Shown here in pieces: positions 9,230 to 16,298 of a DNA stretch of 20,059 nucleotides. Within the stretch, counting starts at the first letter, position 1. Each line of letters starts with the position of its first letter. The position numbers were made by a program, and so were the translations under genes. The notes under the pieces were generated by a model that did no database searches, was not told where the DNA came from, and saw only the letters and a program-made list of their open reading frames with translations. Origin of the DNA: F1-120-MAGs238 sp964484185 (GTDB lineage: Bacteria; Planctomycetota; Phycisphaerae; Phycisphaerales; UBA1924); NCBI GenBank assembly GCA_964484185.1, contig CAZAEQ010000059.1, positions 1 to 20,059 on the forward strand, read 5' to 3'.

Positions 9230-10030
9230 TCAACGATTATGGGCCGACTCCAACTTCGGCGACTGGATCACAATCGGTTTCTCGCCGCGCTGCACCACCG
9301 GCGGCAGCCCCCGCTTCACCCTCAATCGCCACGTCGTCGTGAACAAATCTCCCAGCATCTGCGGCAAGTCCCTTCTCACATTCAGCGTGCTCTCAACGGG
9401 ATTATCCCACGCTACACCGATCTCGCGAATCTGTTGTCCCAGCCGCCGCGTCAGCAGCAATATCTCCACATCAAACATGAATCGATCAATGATCGCCCGC
9501 GAAAACACATCGTCAGCAACATCCGCCGTAAACGCCTTAAACCCGCACTGCGTGTCTGACAGATCCGGCAGCGCGATCAACTTCGTCAGCATCGGCGCCG
9601 AGTTCCCCAGAAACCTGCGAACGGGGTGTTGCTTGCGAACCACGTTTGACTCTGCCGCACGACGCGAAGCAATCACCACCTTCGCGCCCTTGCCCGCCTC
9701 GCGATCCACCGCCAGCAAATTATCAATCCGCGTCGAGTTGTCCGCATCCAGAAACAACTTCCACGGCATGGTTCCCGCCAGCATCCCCCGCCGCACCGAA
9801 GCCCCCTTGCCCCGATTCTGCTCGTTCACCAGCAATCGCACCCCGCGCCCGCGCGCGGTCACCACCGTCGCCGTGGCGTCTTTCGACCCATCATCAACAA
9901 CAATGACTTCATAGGGCACAGCCTGCGCATCCAGCCAGTCCTGCACGTCATCGAGTGTCGATGCGATCACCTTCGCCGCGTTGTATGCAGGGATCACGAC
10001 CGTCACGCCTTGAATCGAGGTGAGAGACAC
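9230..10030 (-). CDS. Family-2 glycosyltransferase (polyprenyl-phosphate sugar transferase-like)
   Basis: A 266-residue GT-A-fold transferase. It has VVIPAYNAA at the N-terminus, VDDGSKD (D46, D47) for nucleotide-sugar binding, NRGKGASVRRG (72-82), the DxD-type LDADNST (D95, D97) and DTQCGFKAF (159-167). The last motif is typical of the ALG5/DPM1-like enzymes that load a sugar from a nucleotide donor onto a polyprenyl phosphate. No membrane segment is visible, so it would be a soluble or peripheral enzyme on the cytoplasmic face. GTG 10030 is the chosen start; GTG at residue 9 is possible. It is first in an operon with the helicase and divergent from the PrsW-type gene. The donor and acceptor sugars cannot be told. 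Confidence 0.88.
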   Translation of the reverse strand: MSLTSIQGVTVVIPAYNAAKVIASTLDDVQDWLDAQAVPYEVIVVDDGSKDATATVVTARGRGVRLLVNEQNRGKGASVRRGMLAGTMPWKLFLDADNSTRIDNLLAVDREAGKGAKVVIASRRAAESNVVRKQHPVRRFLGNSAPMLTKLIALPDLSDTQCGFKAFTADVADDVFSRAIIDRFMFDVEILLLTRRLGQQIREIGVAWDNPVESTLNVRRDLPQMLGDLFTTTWRLRVKRGLPPVVQRGEKPIVIQSPKLESAHNR

Positions 10031-10105
10031 GCTGGTCCAAGATGATAGGAAGCACCCCCGCCCAGCGGCACACTCTGCCCAGTCCGATATGAACGCGGGT
10101 ATTCA

Positions 10106-10120
10106 TGTATACTCCGCTTC
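10106..10120 (+). promoter_or_regulatory. Possible -10 element (TATACT) before the PrsW-type gene
   Basis: TATACT at 10108-10113, directly preceded by TG, lies 7 bases before GTG 10121. This would give an mRNA with little or no leader. No good -35 hexamer is seen 16-18 bases upstream, and there is no Shine-Dalgarno sequence. The call is weak. Confidence 0.25.
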
Positions 10121-10867
10121 GTGCTCCTCACCACCTCACTCCTCTACCTCACGCTCGCCGCCTGCGGACTGGGCCTTGGCCTCATGGTCTTCAAGTACGA
10201 TCTTCATCGCACGGAACCCTGGTGGCTGGTCATCGTCTCGGTCCTCCTGGGCGCTGGGCTCATGGAAGCCGCGGGGTTTGCACAGACATTCGCCATCAAG
10301 CACATCCTCAGCGACTCGCACGCGTTCACCGGCAACTTCCCCAGTAACACGGTCCTAGCGCTTCTGGCCGCGATCACCGAAGAAATCGCCAAGTTCATCG
10401 CTGTCCTCATCGTGGCCCTCTGCTGCCGCAAACACTTTGATGAACCGGTTGACGGCCTGATCTATGGCGCATTCGCTGGTCTTGGCGCAGCCATCGCCGA
10501 ATCCATCGCCACCATGGGCTTTGGCCACGATTCCCCATTCCTGCCTGCACAAGAACCCATCCGCCTTGCCGGACACTTGGTCATGGGCGGGATCGGCGGC
10601 TTTGGCCTGGGGCTGATCACCAACCGTTCGCACCACCGCTATGTCGCCATCCCCGGCTGCCTGCTGCTGGCGATTCTCATCCACACGATCTGGGACATCA
10701 TCGCCTTTGACGCCGCCGATGTGGTCTCACTCGAAAACCCACTCCGCCCCTGGCACACCGTCCTCCCCATCATCCTCATGGTTGGAGGCATGCTCATCTT
10801 CCGCTGGCTGATCTCCATCGGCGGCGCGATGACTCGTGTGCATATAGCGCCAAGCATCAGGCCTTAG
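10121..10867 (+). CDS. PrsW-family intramembrane metalloprotease
   Basis: A 248-residue polytopic membrane protein (PF13367, PrsW/CAAX-protease-like). Putative catalytic motifs are EEIAK (E87, E88, K91), GAAIAES (E127), H152 in RLAGHLVMGG and H188 in LLAILIHTIWD. These lie on successive hydrophobic segments, as in PrsW. About eight transmembrane helices can be read between residues 1 and 240. In Bacillus, PrsW cuts an anti-sigma factor in response to antimicrobial peptides. No sigma/anti-sigma pair is nearby, so the substrate here is unknown. The GTG start fits the first transmembrane helix. The gene is C-rich in third positions, like its immediate downstream neighbour. Confidence 0.85.
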   Translation: MLLTTSLLYLTLAACGLGLGLMVFKYDLHRTEPWWLVIVSVLLGAGLMEAAGFAQTFAIKHILSDSHAFTGNFPSNTVLALLAAITEEIAKFIAVLIVALCCRKHFDEPVDGLIYGAFAGLGAAIAESIATMGFGHDSPFLPAQEPIRLAGHLVMGGIGGFGLGLITNRSHHRYVAIPGCLLLAILIHTIWDIIAFDAADVVSLENPLRPWHTVLPIILMVGGMLIFRWLISIGGAMTRVHIAPSIRP

Positions 10868-10935
10868 GGAAAGCCTGTATTGGAAATCCGCCCTACAGTT
10901 GCGGCTAACCCTTACACCGCTCCAGGAGTTCCACC

Positions 10936-11166
10936 ATGGCCAAGAAGAAACGCGTCATCATCAGCAGCAGCGGCCGCACAGTCGTCACCTCTCACACCAA
11001 CAAAGATGGCGATGAATCAGGCAAGATCACCCCGCCGGTCCGCCCCTCCAACCAGCCCGGCACCGGCGGCCCCGCAGGTCCAAACCCCAACGCCGCCAGC
11101 CGCGACAGCGCCCGCCATAACCAAGCCAATGTGAAACAAACCATTCAACGCACCCAGGGCAAGTAA
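10936..11166 (+). CDS. Small basic Pro/Gly/Asn-rich protein, unknown function
   Basis: 76 residues starting MAKKKRVIISSSGRTV, with AGGAG 7 bases before ATG 10936, which strongly supports translation. The N-terminal third is lysine/arginine-rich and could form a short strand. The middle (PPVRPSNQPGTGGPAGPNPN) looks disordered, and the end (NQANVKQTIQRTQGK) is polar. There is no signal peptide or membrane segment. I do not recognise a family. It lies 68 bases after the PrsW-type gene on the same strand and could share its transcript. Confidence 0.65.
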   Translation: MAKKKRVIISSSGRTVVTSHTNKDGDESGKITPPVRPSNQPGTGGPAGPNPNAASRDSARHNQANVKQTIQRTQGK

Positions 11167-11183
11167 TCGCCTGATCTGCGTCG

Positions 11184-11228
11184 CCACGCCCGACCACTTG
11201 TAGCCCGACCGACAGGTCGCGGGCGCAA
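11184..11228. repeat. Imperfect GC-rich inverted repeat in a convergent gap
   Basis: In the 127-base gap between two convergent genes, GCCCGACC and GGTCGCGGGC face each other across a 4-base loop (gaca). They can pair as an 8-base stem with a 2-base bulge. No T-tract follows on either strand, so it is not a standard intrinsic terminator. It may help end transcription or be a dispersed intergenic palindrome. Confidence 0.3.
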
Positions 11229-11293
11229 GCTCCCTGCCTCGCGCATACCCCATTTCAACATAAATCCTAAAACACGCGAACTTCCCGCTCGCC

Positions 11294-11629
11294 TCAGGGA
11301 CTCCCCACACTCTGCGCCCCACCACTCCCCCTGCCCCTGACCCGCCAAACCAGCGCACACGCCGCAGTCGCGATCACCACCACAATCATCGCGATGACAA
11401 CCGTGCGGCCCACCGACCGGCTTTCCTTGTCCCATTCCTTGTCGATCGAATCGAATTCATCTTCATCGGAGTTTGTAAATATCTCAGGATTGAGCGACAA
11501 ATGCTCGCTGGACGGCTGATGGCCATCCCGCAGCGCGATCCGCCGCGCATGAAGCAAATCTTCCGCCTGAATGGAAATGCTGTACGTCGCGCCCTGCGCG
11601 TCGATGCACTCAACCTGAAATTCCCGCAT
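11294..11629 (-). CDS. Small tail-anchored membrane protein, unknown function
   Basis: 111 residues from ATG 11629, with GGAGG 7 bases upstream; a TTG one codon earlier is less likely. The N-terminal 45 residues (FQVECIDAQGATYSISIQAEDLLHARRIALRDGHQP) have a strand-strand-helix pattern, with alanine/arginine near the helix. This loosely resembles the small module at the front of GspF-type and many planctomycete hypothetical proteins. An acidic linker (NSDEDEFDSIDKEWDKE) leads to one transmembrane helix, TVVIAMIVVVIATAACALVW, followed by a short basic/glycine tail. The likely topology is N-terminus in the cytoplasm. No function can be assigned. Confidence 0.7.
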   Translation of the reverse strand: MREFQVECIDAQGATYSISIQAEDLLHARRIALRDGHQPSSEHLSLNPEIFTNSDEDEFDSIDKEWDKESRSVGRTVVIAMIVVVIATAACALVWRVRGRGSGGAQSVGSP

Positions 11630-11704
11630 CAATGGCCCTCCCCACGTGCGGTTGTTATATCAGATCTTGAGTGGGGATGCAAATGGCGAGATTCGCAAGT
11701 CTGG

Positions 11705-12139
11705 TCAGGCGCGTCTGCGTCTGCACGCCGCAGCCGCGGCAAAGGCGCATACGGCAATTACTGAAGGTGCGGGCAGGACAGTCACCGATCCCGTCATGCC
11801 GGTGGCAGTTCCATCACCGTTGTCAAAGCCGTGTGGCGAGCAGTAGTAGTTGTACACGCCGGGGATTGTGAAGACGTGTTCCCAGGTGTCGATGGTGGAC
11901 ATGATGGGCGAGTCCCAGTACTCGGCCTGACCGACGCATGCGACAGTGTTGTGGAAGTCGTCCCAGAGCACCCAGATCACCAGTGTCCCTGGCTCGACCA
12001 CCGCGTCGACGATTGGTTCGCCGGGGAGATTGATGCTGAAGTCAAAGTCGAACGTGTTGATGAACACGCGCGGCTGGGCATGAGATTTCATTGCGAAAGC
12101 AGCGCAGAAAATGGCCGCCGGTCCCAGGAGGAGTTTCAT
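11705..12139 (-). CDS. Secreted plastocyanin-like blue-copper protein with sorting-type tail
   Basis: A cupredoxin that would carry electrons outside the cytoplasm. From ATG 12139 (144 residues) it has a signal peptide (MKLLLGPAAIFCAAFAMKSHA) and a single beta-sandwich domain. The four expected copper ligands are present: H63 in DDFHNT, C100 and H103 in YYCSPHG, and M115 in TGMTGSVTV. The order and spacing are those of plastocyanin/amicyanin-type domains. The C-terminus, LPAPS followed by a hydrophobic stretch and RRRRA, looks like a PEP-CTERM-type surface sorting signal. An in-frame GTG at 12154 is an alternative start. A good TTGACA (minus strand, 12189-12184) lies upstream, but no convincing -10 follows it. 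Confidence 0.85.
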   Translation of the reverse strand: MKLLLGPAAIFCAAFAMKSHAQPRVFINTFDFDFSINLPGEPIVDAVVEPGTLVIWVLWDDFHNTVACVGQAEYWDSPIMSTIDTWEHVFTIPGVYNYYCSPHGFDNGDGTATGMTGSVTVLPAPSVIAVCAFAAAAACRRRRA

Positions 12140-12218
12140 ACTACAAACATACACCAGGATTCAGGATGTGCCAGTAAGTTCTGTGTCAAGCTGGGGGTTT
12201 AGGCAACCTTCATCGTGA

Positions 12219-13691
12219 TCAATCAGGCGGAATCAGCTTCTTGAGCTCTCGCCGCATGATCTTCCCCGTCGGGTTCCGCGGCAACTGGTCCAGCATCACG
12301 ACCTTGGTCGGAACTTTATAACCCGCCAGCGTCTCGCGGCACCAGGTCTTGAGTGTCTGCTCGTCAAACTCATTGCCCTCATTGAGTTCGACAAAGGCAA
12401 CCGGCAGTTCGCCGCGCATGGGGTCGGTGATGCCGATGACGCCCGAGGCGTGGACGCTGGGGTGCTTGTTCAGGACTTCTTCGATCTCGCGCGGGAACAC
12501 ATTCTCGCCGCCGATGATGAGCATTTCCTTGAGGCGGCCGGTGATGTAGAGGTGGCCATCAGCGTCGAAGCGGCCGATGTCGCCGCTGCGGAAGAAGCCG
12601 TCGGCGGCAAATGCTCTCGCCGATTCTTCGGGGAGTTTGAAATAGCCGCCCATGATGTTGGGCCCAGACATCTGCACTTCGCCCTCTTCACCCTGCGGCA
12701 CTTCCTCGCCGGTGTTCAGATCCACGATGCGCTGGATGACGCCGGGCAGCGGCGGGCCGACAGAGTGAAGTCGTTGTTCGAAGGGCCTGCACCAGTTGGT
12801 GACGGGCGCAGTCTCGGTCAGGCCGTACCCCTCATTGAGCCGTTTAAAAAATCGCTCTTCGAATCGTTCAATGACTGAGGCGGGCAACGGCTCGCCGCCG
12901 GAGACGATGAATCGGAACGATGCAAAGTCTTCCGCGCTCGCATCTTTGACGCTGAGCAGCGCGTTGTACATCGATGGGATAGCGATGAGCGCGGTGGGCT
13001 TGTGAACCTTGATCAATTTCATCAGCCGTGGCGGCAGGAATCTCGCGGTGTAGACCACCTTGGGCCCACACGTCAGGGGGAGCAGCGTCAGGACGGTCAT
13101 CCCGAAACTATGGAACTGCGGCAGTACGCCGAGCATGATGTCGCTGGGACCAAATTCGACATGGGCCAGGATCTGATCGATGTTCGCGGTCAGGTTGCCA
13201 TGCGAAAGCATGACGCCCTTGGGCTTGCCGCTGGTGCCGGAGGTGTAGAGCAACACGGCCAGATCACCATCGGCCGCCGTCGCCGGAATCCGCGGCGATG
13301 GGACGCCGGAGAACTCAAGTGCATCCAATTTCACGATCGACGTGGCAACCGGTGTGTAGCCCATGGCATCGAGCAGGGGCTGGGCGGTAAAGACAATGTC
13401 AGTCTCGCAGTCGTCGATCACGTACTGCAGTTCTTCTTTCTTGAGGAGATAATTCAAAGGGACCACGACCTTGCCGCACATCCAGGCGGCCAGGGCGACG
13501 ATCGGGAATCCGGCCCCGGTGGGTGTCAGGACCCCCACTGTTGGGGTGGTACATTTTGAATCGATAATCGAGGCCACATGCAGGGCGGCGACCAGCAGTT
13601 CAATCCCCGAATAGGACCGCTTGTCGTCGACAATGCGCGTCCGAGCAGGGTTTTTGAGGAGTTGACGAATGATCGGCCAATGAATGCTCAC
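12219..13691 (-). CDS. AMP-forming acyl-CoA synthetase/ligase
   Basis: A 490-residue member of the ANL superfamily, which activates a carboxylate as acyl-AMP and transfers it to CoA or a carrier protein. Motifs in order are YTSGTSGKPKGV (149-160, phosphate loop), GYGLTETAP (288-296), FRSGDIGRFDADGHLYITGR (367-386, adenylate-binding Asp and hinge), GGENVFPREIE (394-404), and PRNPTGKIMRREL with the catalytic Lys477. The arrangement resembles long-chain fatty acid-CoA ligases, but the chain length cannot be told. The start is GTG 13691. It is divergent from the SPOR lipoprotein gene (114 bases) and upstream of the cupredoxin on the same strand (79 bases). Confidence 0.9.
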   Translation of the reverse strand: MSIHWPIIRQLLKNPARTRIVDDKRSYSGIELLVAALHVASIIDSKCTTPTVGVLTPTGAGFPIVALAAWMCGKVVVPLNYLLKKEELQYVIDDCETDIVFTAQPLLDAMGYTPVATSIVKLDALEFSGVPSPRIPATAADGDLAVLLYTSGTSGKPKGVMLSHGNLTANIDQILAHVEFGPSDIMLGVLPQFHSFGMTVLTLLPLTCGPKVVYTARFLPPRLMKLIKVHKPTALIAIPSMYNALLSVKDASAEDFASFRFIVSGGEPLPASVIERFEERFFKRLNEGYGLTETAPVTNWCRPFEQRLHSVGPPLPGVIQRIVDLNTGEEVPQGEEGEVQMSGPNIMGGYFKLPEESARAFAADGFFRSGDIGRFDADGHLYITGRLKEMLIIGGENVFPREIEEVLNKHPSVHASGVIGITDPMRGELPVAFVELNEGNEFDEQTLKTWCRETLAGYKVPTKVVMLDQLPRNPTGKIMRRELKKLIPPD

Positions 13692-13805
13692 GACAGGGTT
13701 CCCCGGTGTTCGATAGATCTATTTCAGACCTTTGTCACGCCGCATATGCTACCGCAACCGCGGCGTCGAAGGATTGATTCGCTGGCAAGTTCATGGAGGA
13801 TGGCG

Positions 13806-14678
13806 ATGAGTGCAAGTGGGAACGTCAAGTGGGGTCGACAAGGTTGCCTGGTCGCGATTGCTGGACTGGTGCTGTGCCTGGGCGGCTGCAATAGCAGCTC
13901 CAAGACTGCCAATGCCTCAAAAGACTACATCGCGTCGTACACCAAGGGCGAATACGCAGATGCCTATCGCGAAAGCGCAAAAGCTGCGATGGACAGCGAG
14001 AACTCCGACCGCGATCGGGCAGCATTGATCGCAGGCCAGGCGGCACACGCACAGGGGAACTACAGCGATTCTCAGCGCTGGCTGCGGCCGTTGCTCGACA
14101 GTGAAAGCAAACAGATCGCAGGGCAGTCTGCCGCGACTTTGGGGCTGATTGCCCAGCAAAGTGGCGATCAGCAGCAGGCCGCGGACCTGCTCCGCAATGC
14201 TGGGGACAAACTGACTCTTGACGCATCAGCGAAATCTCTCCTGTTTGCTGGGGATTCACTCTCCCGGCTCGGCAAGAAAGATGAGGCCAAGGCGGCGTGG
14301 GAAACAGCTCAAGAGAAAGCCAAATACGATGCGGAACTGCAGGCAACAATTACGGCACGCCTGGCGGGTGGGCCAGTACCCCCGGTAGCTGCAAAGGGCA
14401 GTAACAAGCCAACGATTGGGATATCAGAATCTGGCAAAGTGGGACAATTTACTTTGCAATCGGGCGTGTTTTCGACATTATCGCGGGCGGTCCGTGCCGC
14501 GGATGAGATTACACCCAAGGCCCGCAAGGCTGGGTTTGAGGCCCCGCGAGTCGTGAACACCATCGATTCCAAGGGCCGCCAGCTTTATGCGGTCCGGTTC
14601 GGCAAGTTCCCGACCAAGAGCAGCGCCGACTTTGCTCGTAGTCAGTTCGGGTCTCAGGTCATTGCCACACAGGAATAA
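13806..14678 (+). CDS. TPR-like lipoprotein with C-terminal SPOR domain
   Basis: 290 residues from ATG 13806, chosen because GGAGG (13795-13799) is 6 bases upstream; an ATG at 13800 overlaps that site. The lipoprotein signal ends in the lipobox L25-G-G-C28. The middle (about 40-195) is helical with TPR-like repeats, such as YTKGEYADAYRESAKAAM and AHAQGNYSDSQRWLRPLL. A SPOR domain closes the protein (about 215-285: GQFTLQSGVFSTLSRAVRAADE, then LYAVRFGKFPTKSSADFARSQFG). SPOR domains bind peptidoglycan stripped of stem peptides, usually at division sites, so a role in the cell envelope is likely. It is followed at 129 bases by a second secreted protein gene on the same strand. Confidence 0.85.
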   Translation: MSASGNVKWGRQGCLVAIAGLVLCLGGCNSSSKTANASKDYIASYTKGEYADAYRESAKAAMDSENSDRDRAALIAGQAAHAQGNYSDSQRWLRPLLDSESKQIAGQSAATLGLIAQQSGDQQQAADLLRNAGDKLTLDASAKSLLFAGDSLSRLGKKDEAKAAWETAQEKAKYDAELQATITARLAGGPVPPVAAKGSNKPTIGISESGKVGQFTLQSGVFSTLSRAVRAADEITPKARKAGFEAPRVVNTIDSKGRQLYAVRFGKFPTKSSADFARSQFGSQVIATQE

Positions 14679-14807
14679 GTGTGTAAACCTGCGGATTTGG
14701 AACCGTCCGGGCGCGAGGGAGTACAACTATTGAACGGCCAGGGCACAAGTCCGGCCCATACTCCCATATGTGAGCAGCACTACGGTGCGCCACGGAGGTT
14801 CCGGTAC

Positions 14808-15761
14808 ATGAAGACGCTTGCGATTGTTGTACTTTGTGGCATGGTCCCATTTTCGGCCCTGGCCGATGACCCATTGGCATCGCTCGCTAAAGACCCAAAC
14901 TCGCCGGCGGTGCAGGCTGAGCGGCTGGCCAACAAAGCAAGAATTCAGCGCGAGAAGGAAATGCGGCAGATCCGCTTCAAGTACTTCCGCACGACGAACA
15001 ACAACTTGGTTCGGCAGGAAGGCATCTTGCAACTTCGCAAGTTTGATGAGCCCGTTGCGTACAAGAGCTTGATCGATGTATTCCACGATCAGGGCGAAGA
15101 TGTGCAGCGGGCGATTTTGGACATGTTTGTCGATGCCAAGACTGATGAGGGCGATGCAGCTCTTGCCTGGGTTGGAATCTTTGGCAAAGGCGAAGACTTC
15201 CGAGGCCGGGCGATTGATCGACTTGTACGCAGGGCGAAAGAAGCCAATGGCGAAACAACGAATAAGGCCAAGCTGGTGGTCGTGAATGCACTTCGCAGCC
15301 AGGATGACGAGACCATCCAACGGGCGGCGACCCTGAGTCTGCAGCTTTCGATGTTTGAGGCCATTCCGCACCTGATTCCTGCCCAAGCTGGTCGCACTAC
15401 AGCCCCCAGCGGTGATCGAGTCGGCGACATGGCGTGGATATTGGTTGGACAACAGACTGCGTTTGTGTCGGACTTGACACCAGTTATTTCGCAGAGTTCA
15501 GCAGCGTTTGATCCACAACTCGATGTGGTCACCGATGGCACCATCTTGCGGATTCAAGATGCGGCGGTGACAACCGTCTATCGTCCCATCGTCAATTCAG
15601 CGCTGCAGGGACTTGGTTCGCGGATCACCGGTCAAGACCTGCGCGGGCTTGGCTATGACACTGCGAAATGGTGGGAATGGTATAAGAAAGACTATTTGCC
15701 TGCGAAGGCAGCACTTGATGCAAAGGCTTCGGAAGAATCAAAAGCTCCGGGCGGGGGCTGA
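14808..15761 (+). CDS. Secreted HEAT-like repeat protein, unknown function
   Basis: 317 residues from ATG 14808, with GGAGG 9 bases upstream. The signal peptide is MKTLAIVVLCGMVPFSALAD. After a charged helical stretch (ERLANKARIQREKEMRQIRF) come paired helices reminiscent of HEAT/ARM repeats (NNLVRQEGILQLRKFDEPVAYKSLIDVF, then DVQRAILDMFVD and RGRAIDRLVRRA). The C-terminal part reads ALQGLGSRITGQDLRGLGYD, then AKWWEWYKKDYLPAK, a Trp/Tyr-rich ending seen in planctomycete secreted HEAT-type proteins. It is probably periplasmic, with a protein-binding role inferred only from the fold. Its TGA stop directly abuts the stop of the acpS region on the other strand. Confidence 0.75.
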   Translation: MKTLAIVVLCGMVPFSALADDPLASLAKDPNSPAVQAERLANKARIQREKEMRQIRFKYFRTTNNNLVRQEGILQLRKFDEPVAYKSLIDVFHDQGEDVQRAILDMFVDAKTDEGDAALAWVGIFGKGEDFRGRAIDRLVRRAKEANGETTNKAKLVVVNALRSQDDETIQRAATLSLQLSMFEAIPHLIPAQAGRTTAPSGDRVGDMAWILVGQQTAFVSDLTPVISQSSAAFDPQLDVVTDGTILRIQDAAVTTVYRPIVNSALQGLGSRITGQDLRGLGYDTAKWWEWYKKDYLPAKAALDAKASEESKAPGGG

Positions 15762-15937
15762 TCAGTCTTCGGCAATGGCCGAGGCGCTTGCGTGCTCAGC
15801 GGTGTGGGTCAAAGAAATTGACCAGACTCGGATACCCTGTCCCTTTGCGATTTCGCGGGCGATGTTTACAAGCTGAAGTACGGGCTTGCCGCTGGGCTGA
15901 ATGATCCGCAATTCGCGAGCGAGCGGCAGCCCCTCGC
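15762..15937 (-). CDS. acpS: Holo-[acyl-carrier-protein] synthase, C-terminal fragment left of the gap
   Basis: Read on the minus strand from the N run to TGA 15764-15762, this gives a clean AcpS C-terminal third of about 58 residues. It contains PSGKPVLQLVN and the family signature VWSISLTHTAEHASASAIAED. AcpS transfers phosphopantetheine from CoA to acyl carrier protein. The 5' end is cut by the assembly gap. It is not simply continuous with the fragment on the other side, because both fragments cover the same stretch of the protein (from the residues before PSG to the HT motif). Confidence 0.8.
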
Positions 15938-15947
15938 NNNNNNNNNN
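15938..15947. other. Assembly gap (10 N)
   Basis: Ten consecutive N. The sequences on both sides encode overlapping parts of AcpS, so the true gap may be negative (overlapping contigs), or it may lie between two gene copies. The number 10 is probably a placeholder. Confidence 0.95.
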
Positions 15948-16298
15948 GGGCCAGTCCGTGTGCTGTCAAGAAATTTGCCCGTCTGCGAGACCCAGGCGTT
16001 TTACGATTTCGAGGTCGATGTTTGATAGCTCAATTACGGTGTCGCCGCTGGGCTGCATGAGCACTTCGATGTCGGTCAAGGCAATACCGTGGCGGCAGCC
16101 AGGGCCAAGCGCTTTCAAAATCGCCTACTTGGCGGCGAACCTGACAGCAAGATGTTCAACTTCGCGCTTTGCGCCCGCGGCGTAGACCTGTTCATTTTTG
16201 GTAAACACACGATCAAGGAAGCGCTGACCGTGACGCTCGAGCAGGTCGCTGATGCGTTTGACTTCCACCAAATCAATACCGTGTCCGATGATTGCCAT
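15948..16298 (-). pseudogene. acpS: Holo-ACP synthase, N-terminal part with two nonsense codons
   Basis: Starts at ATG 16298 within a TAATG shared with the fmdB stop. It reads MAIIGHGIDLVEVKRI (metal ligand Asp9), then LDRVFTKNEQ and AVRFAAK-stop-AILKALG. The family has Glu at this stop (RFAAKEA, the second Mg ligand, residue 58); here it is TAG at 16127-16125, one base from GAG. Reading on in the same frame gives TDIEVLMQPSGDTVIELSNIDLEIV, and then a TGA (15968-15966) where a Leu is expected, before QHTD. There are no indels. Either this is a decayed copy or the contig end is poor. It is last in the dnaJ-grpE-fmdB run. Confidence 0.7.

Noticed and set aside
11167..11293. Intrinsic terminator between the two convergent small genes
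   Set aside because: An imperfect GC-rich stem exists, but neither side has a T-tract.
12450..12878. A 142-codon plus-strand frame within the acyl-CoA synthetase gene
   Set aside because: It is a mirror of conserved ligase motifs on the minus strand and has no start signals.
14727..15452. A 241-codon open frame antisense to the secreted HEAT-like gene
   Set aside because: The opposite strand has a signal peptide, a GGAGG-ATG start and repeat structure; this frame has none of these.
16125..16127. TAG in acpS as a recoded sense codon (pyrrolysine or suppressor)
   Set aside because: The residue expected is a catalytic Glu, a second stop follows in the same copy, and the copy lies beside an assembly gap; decay or error is simpler.
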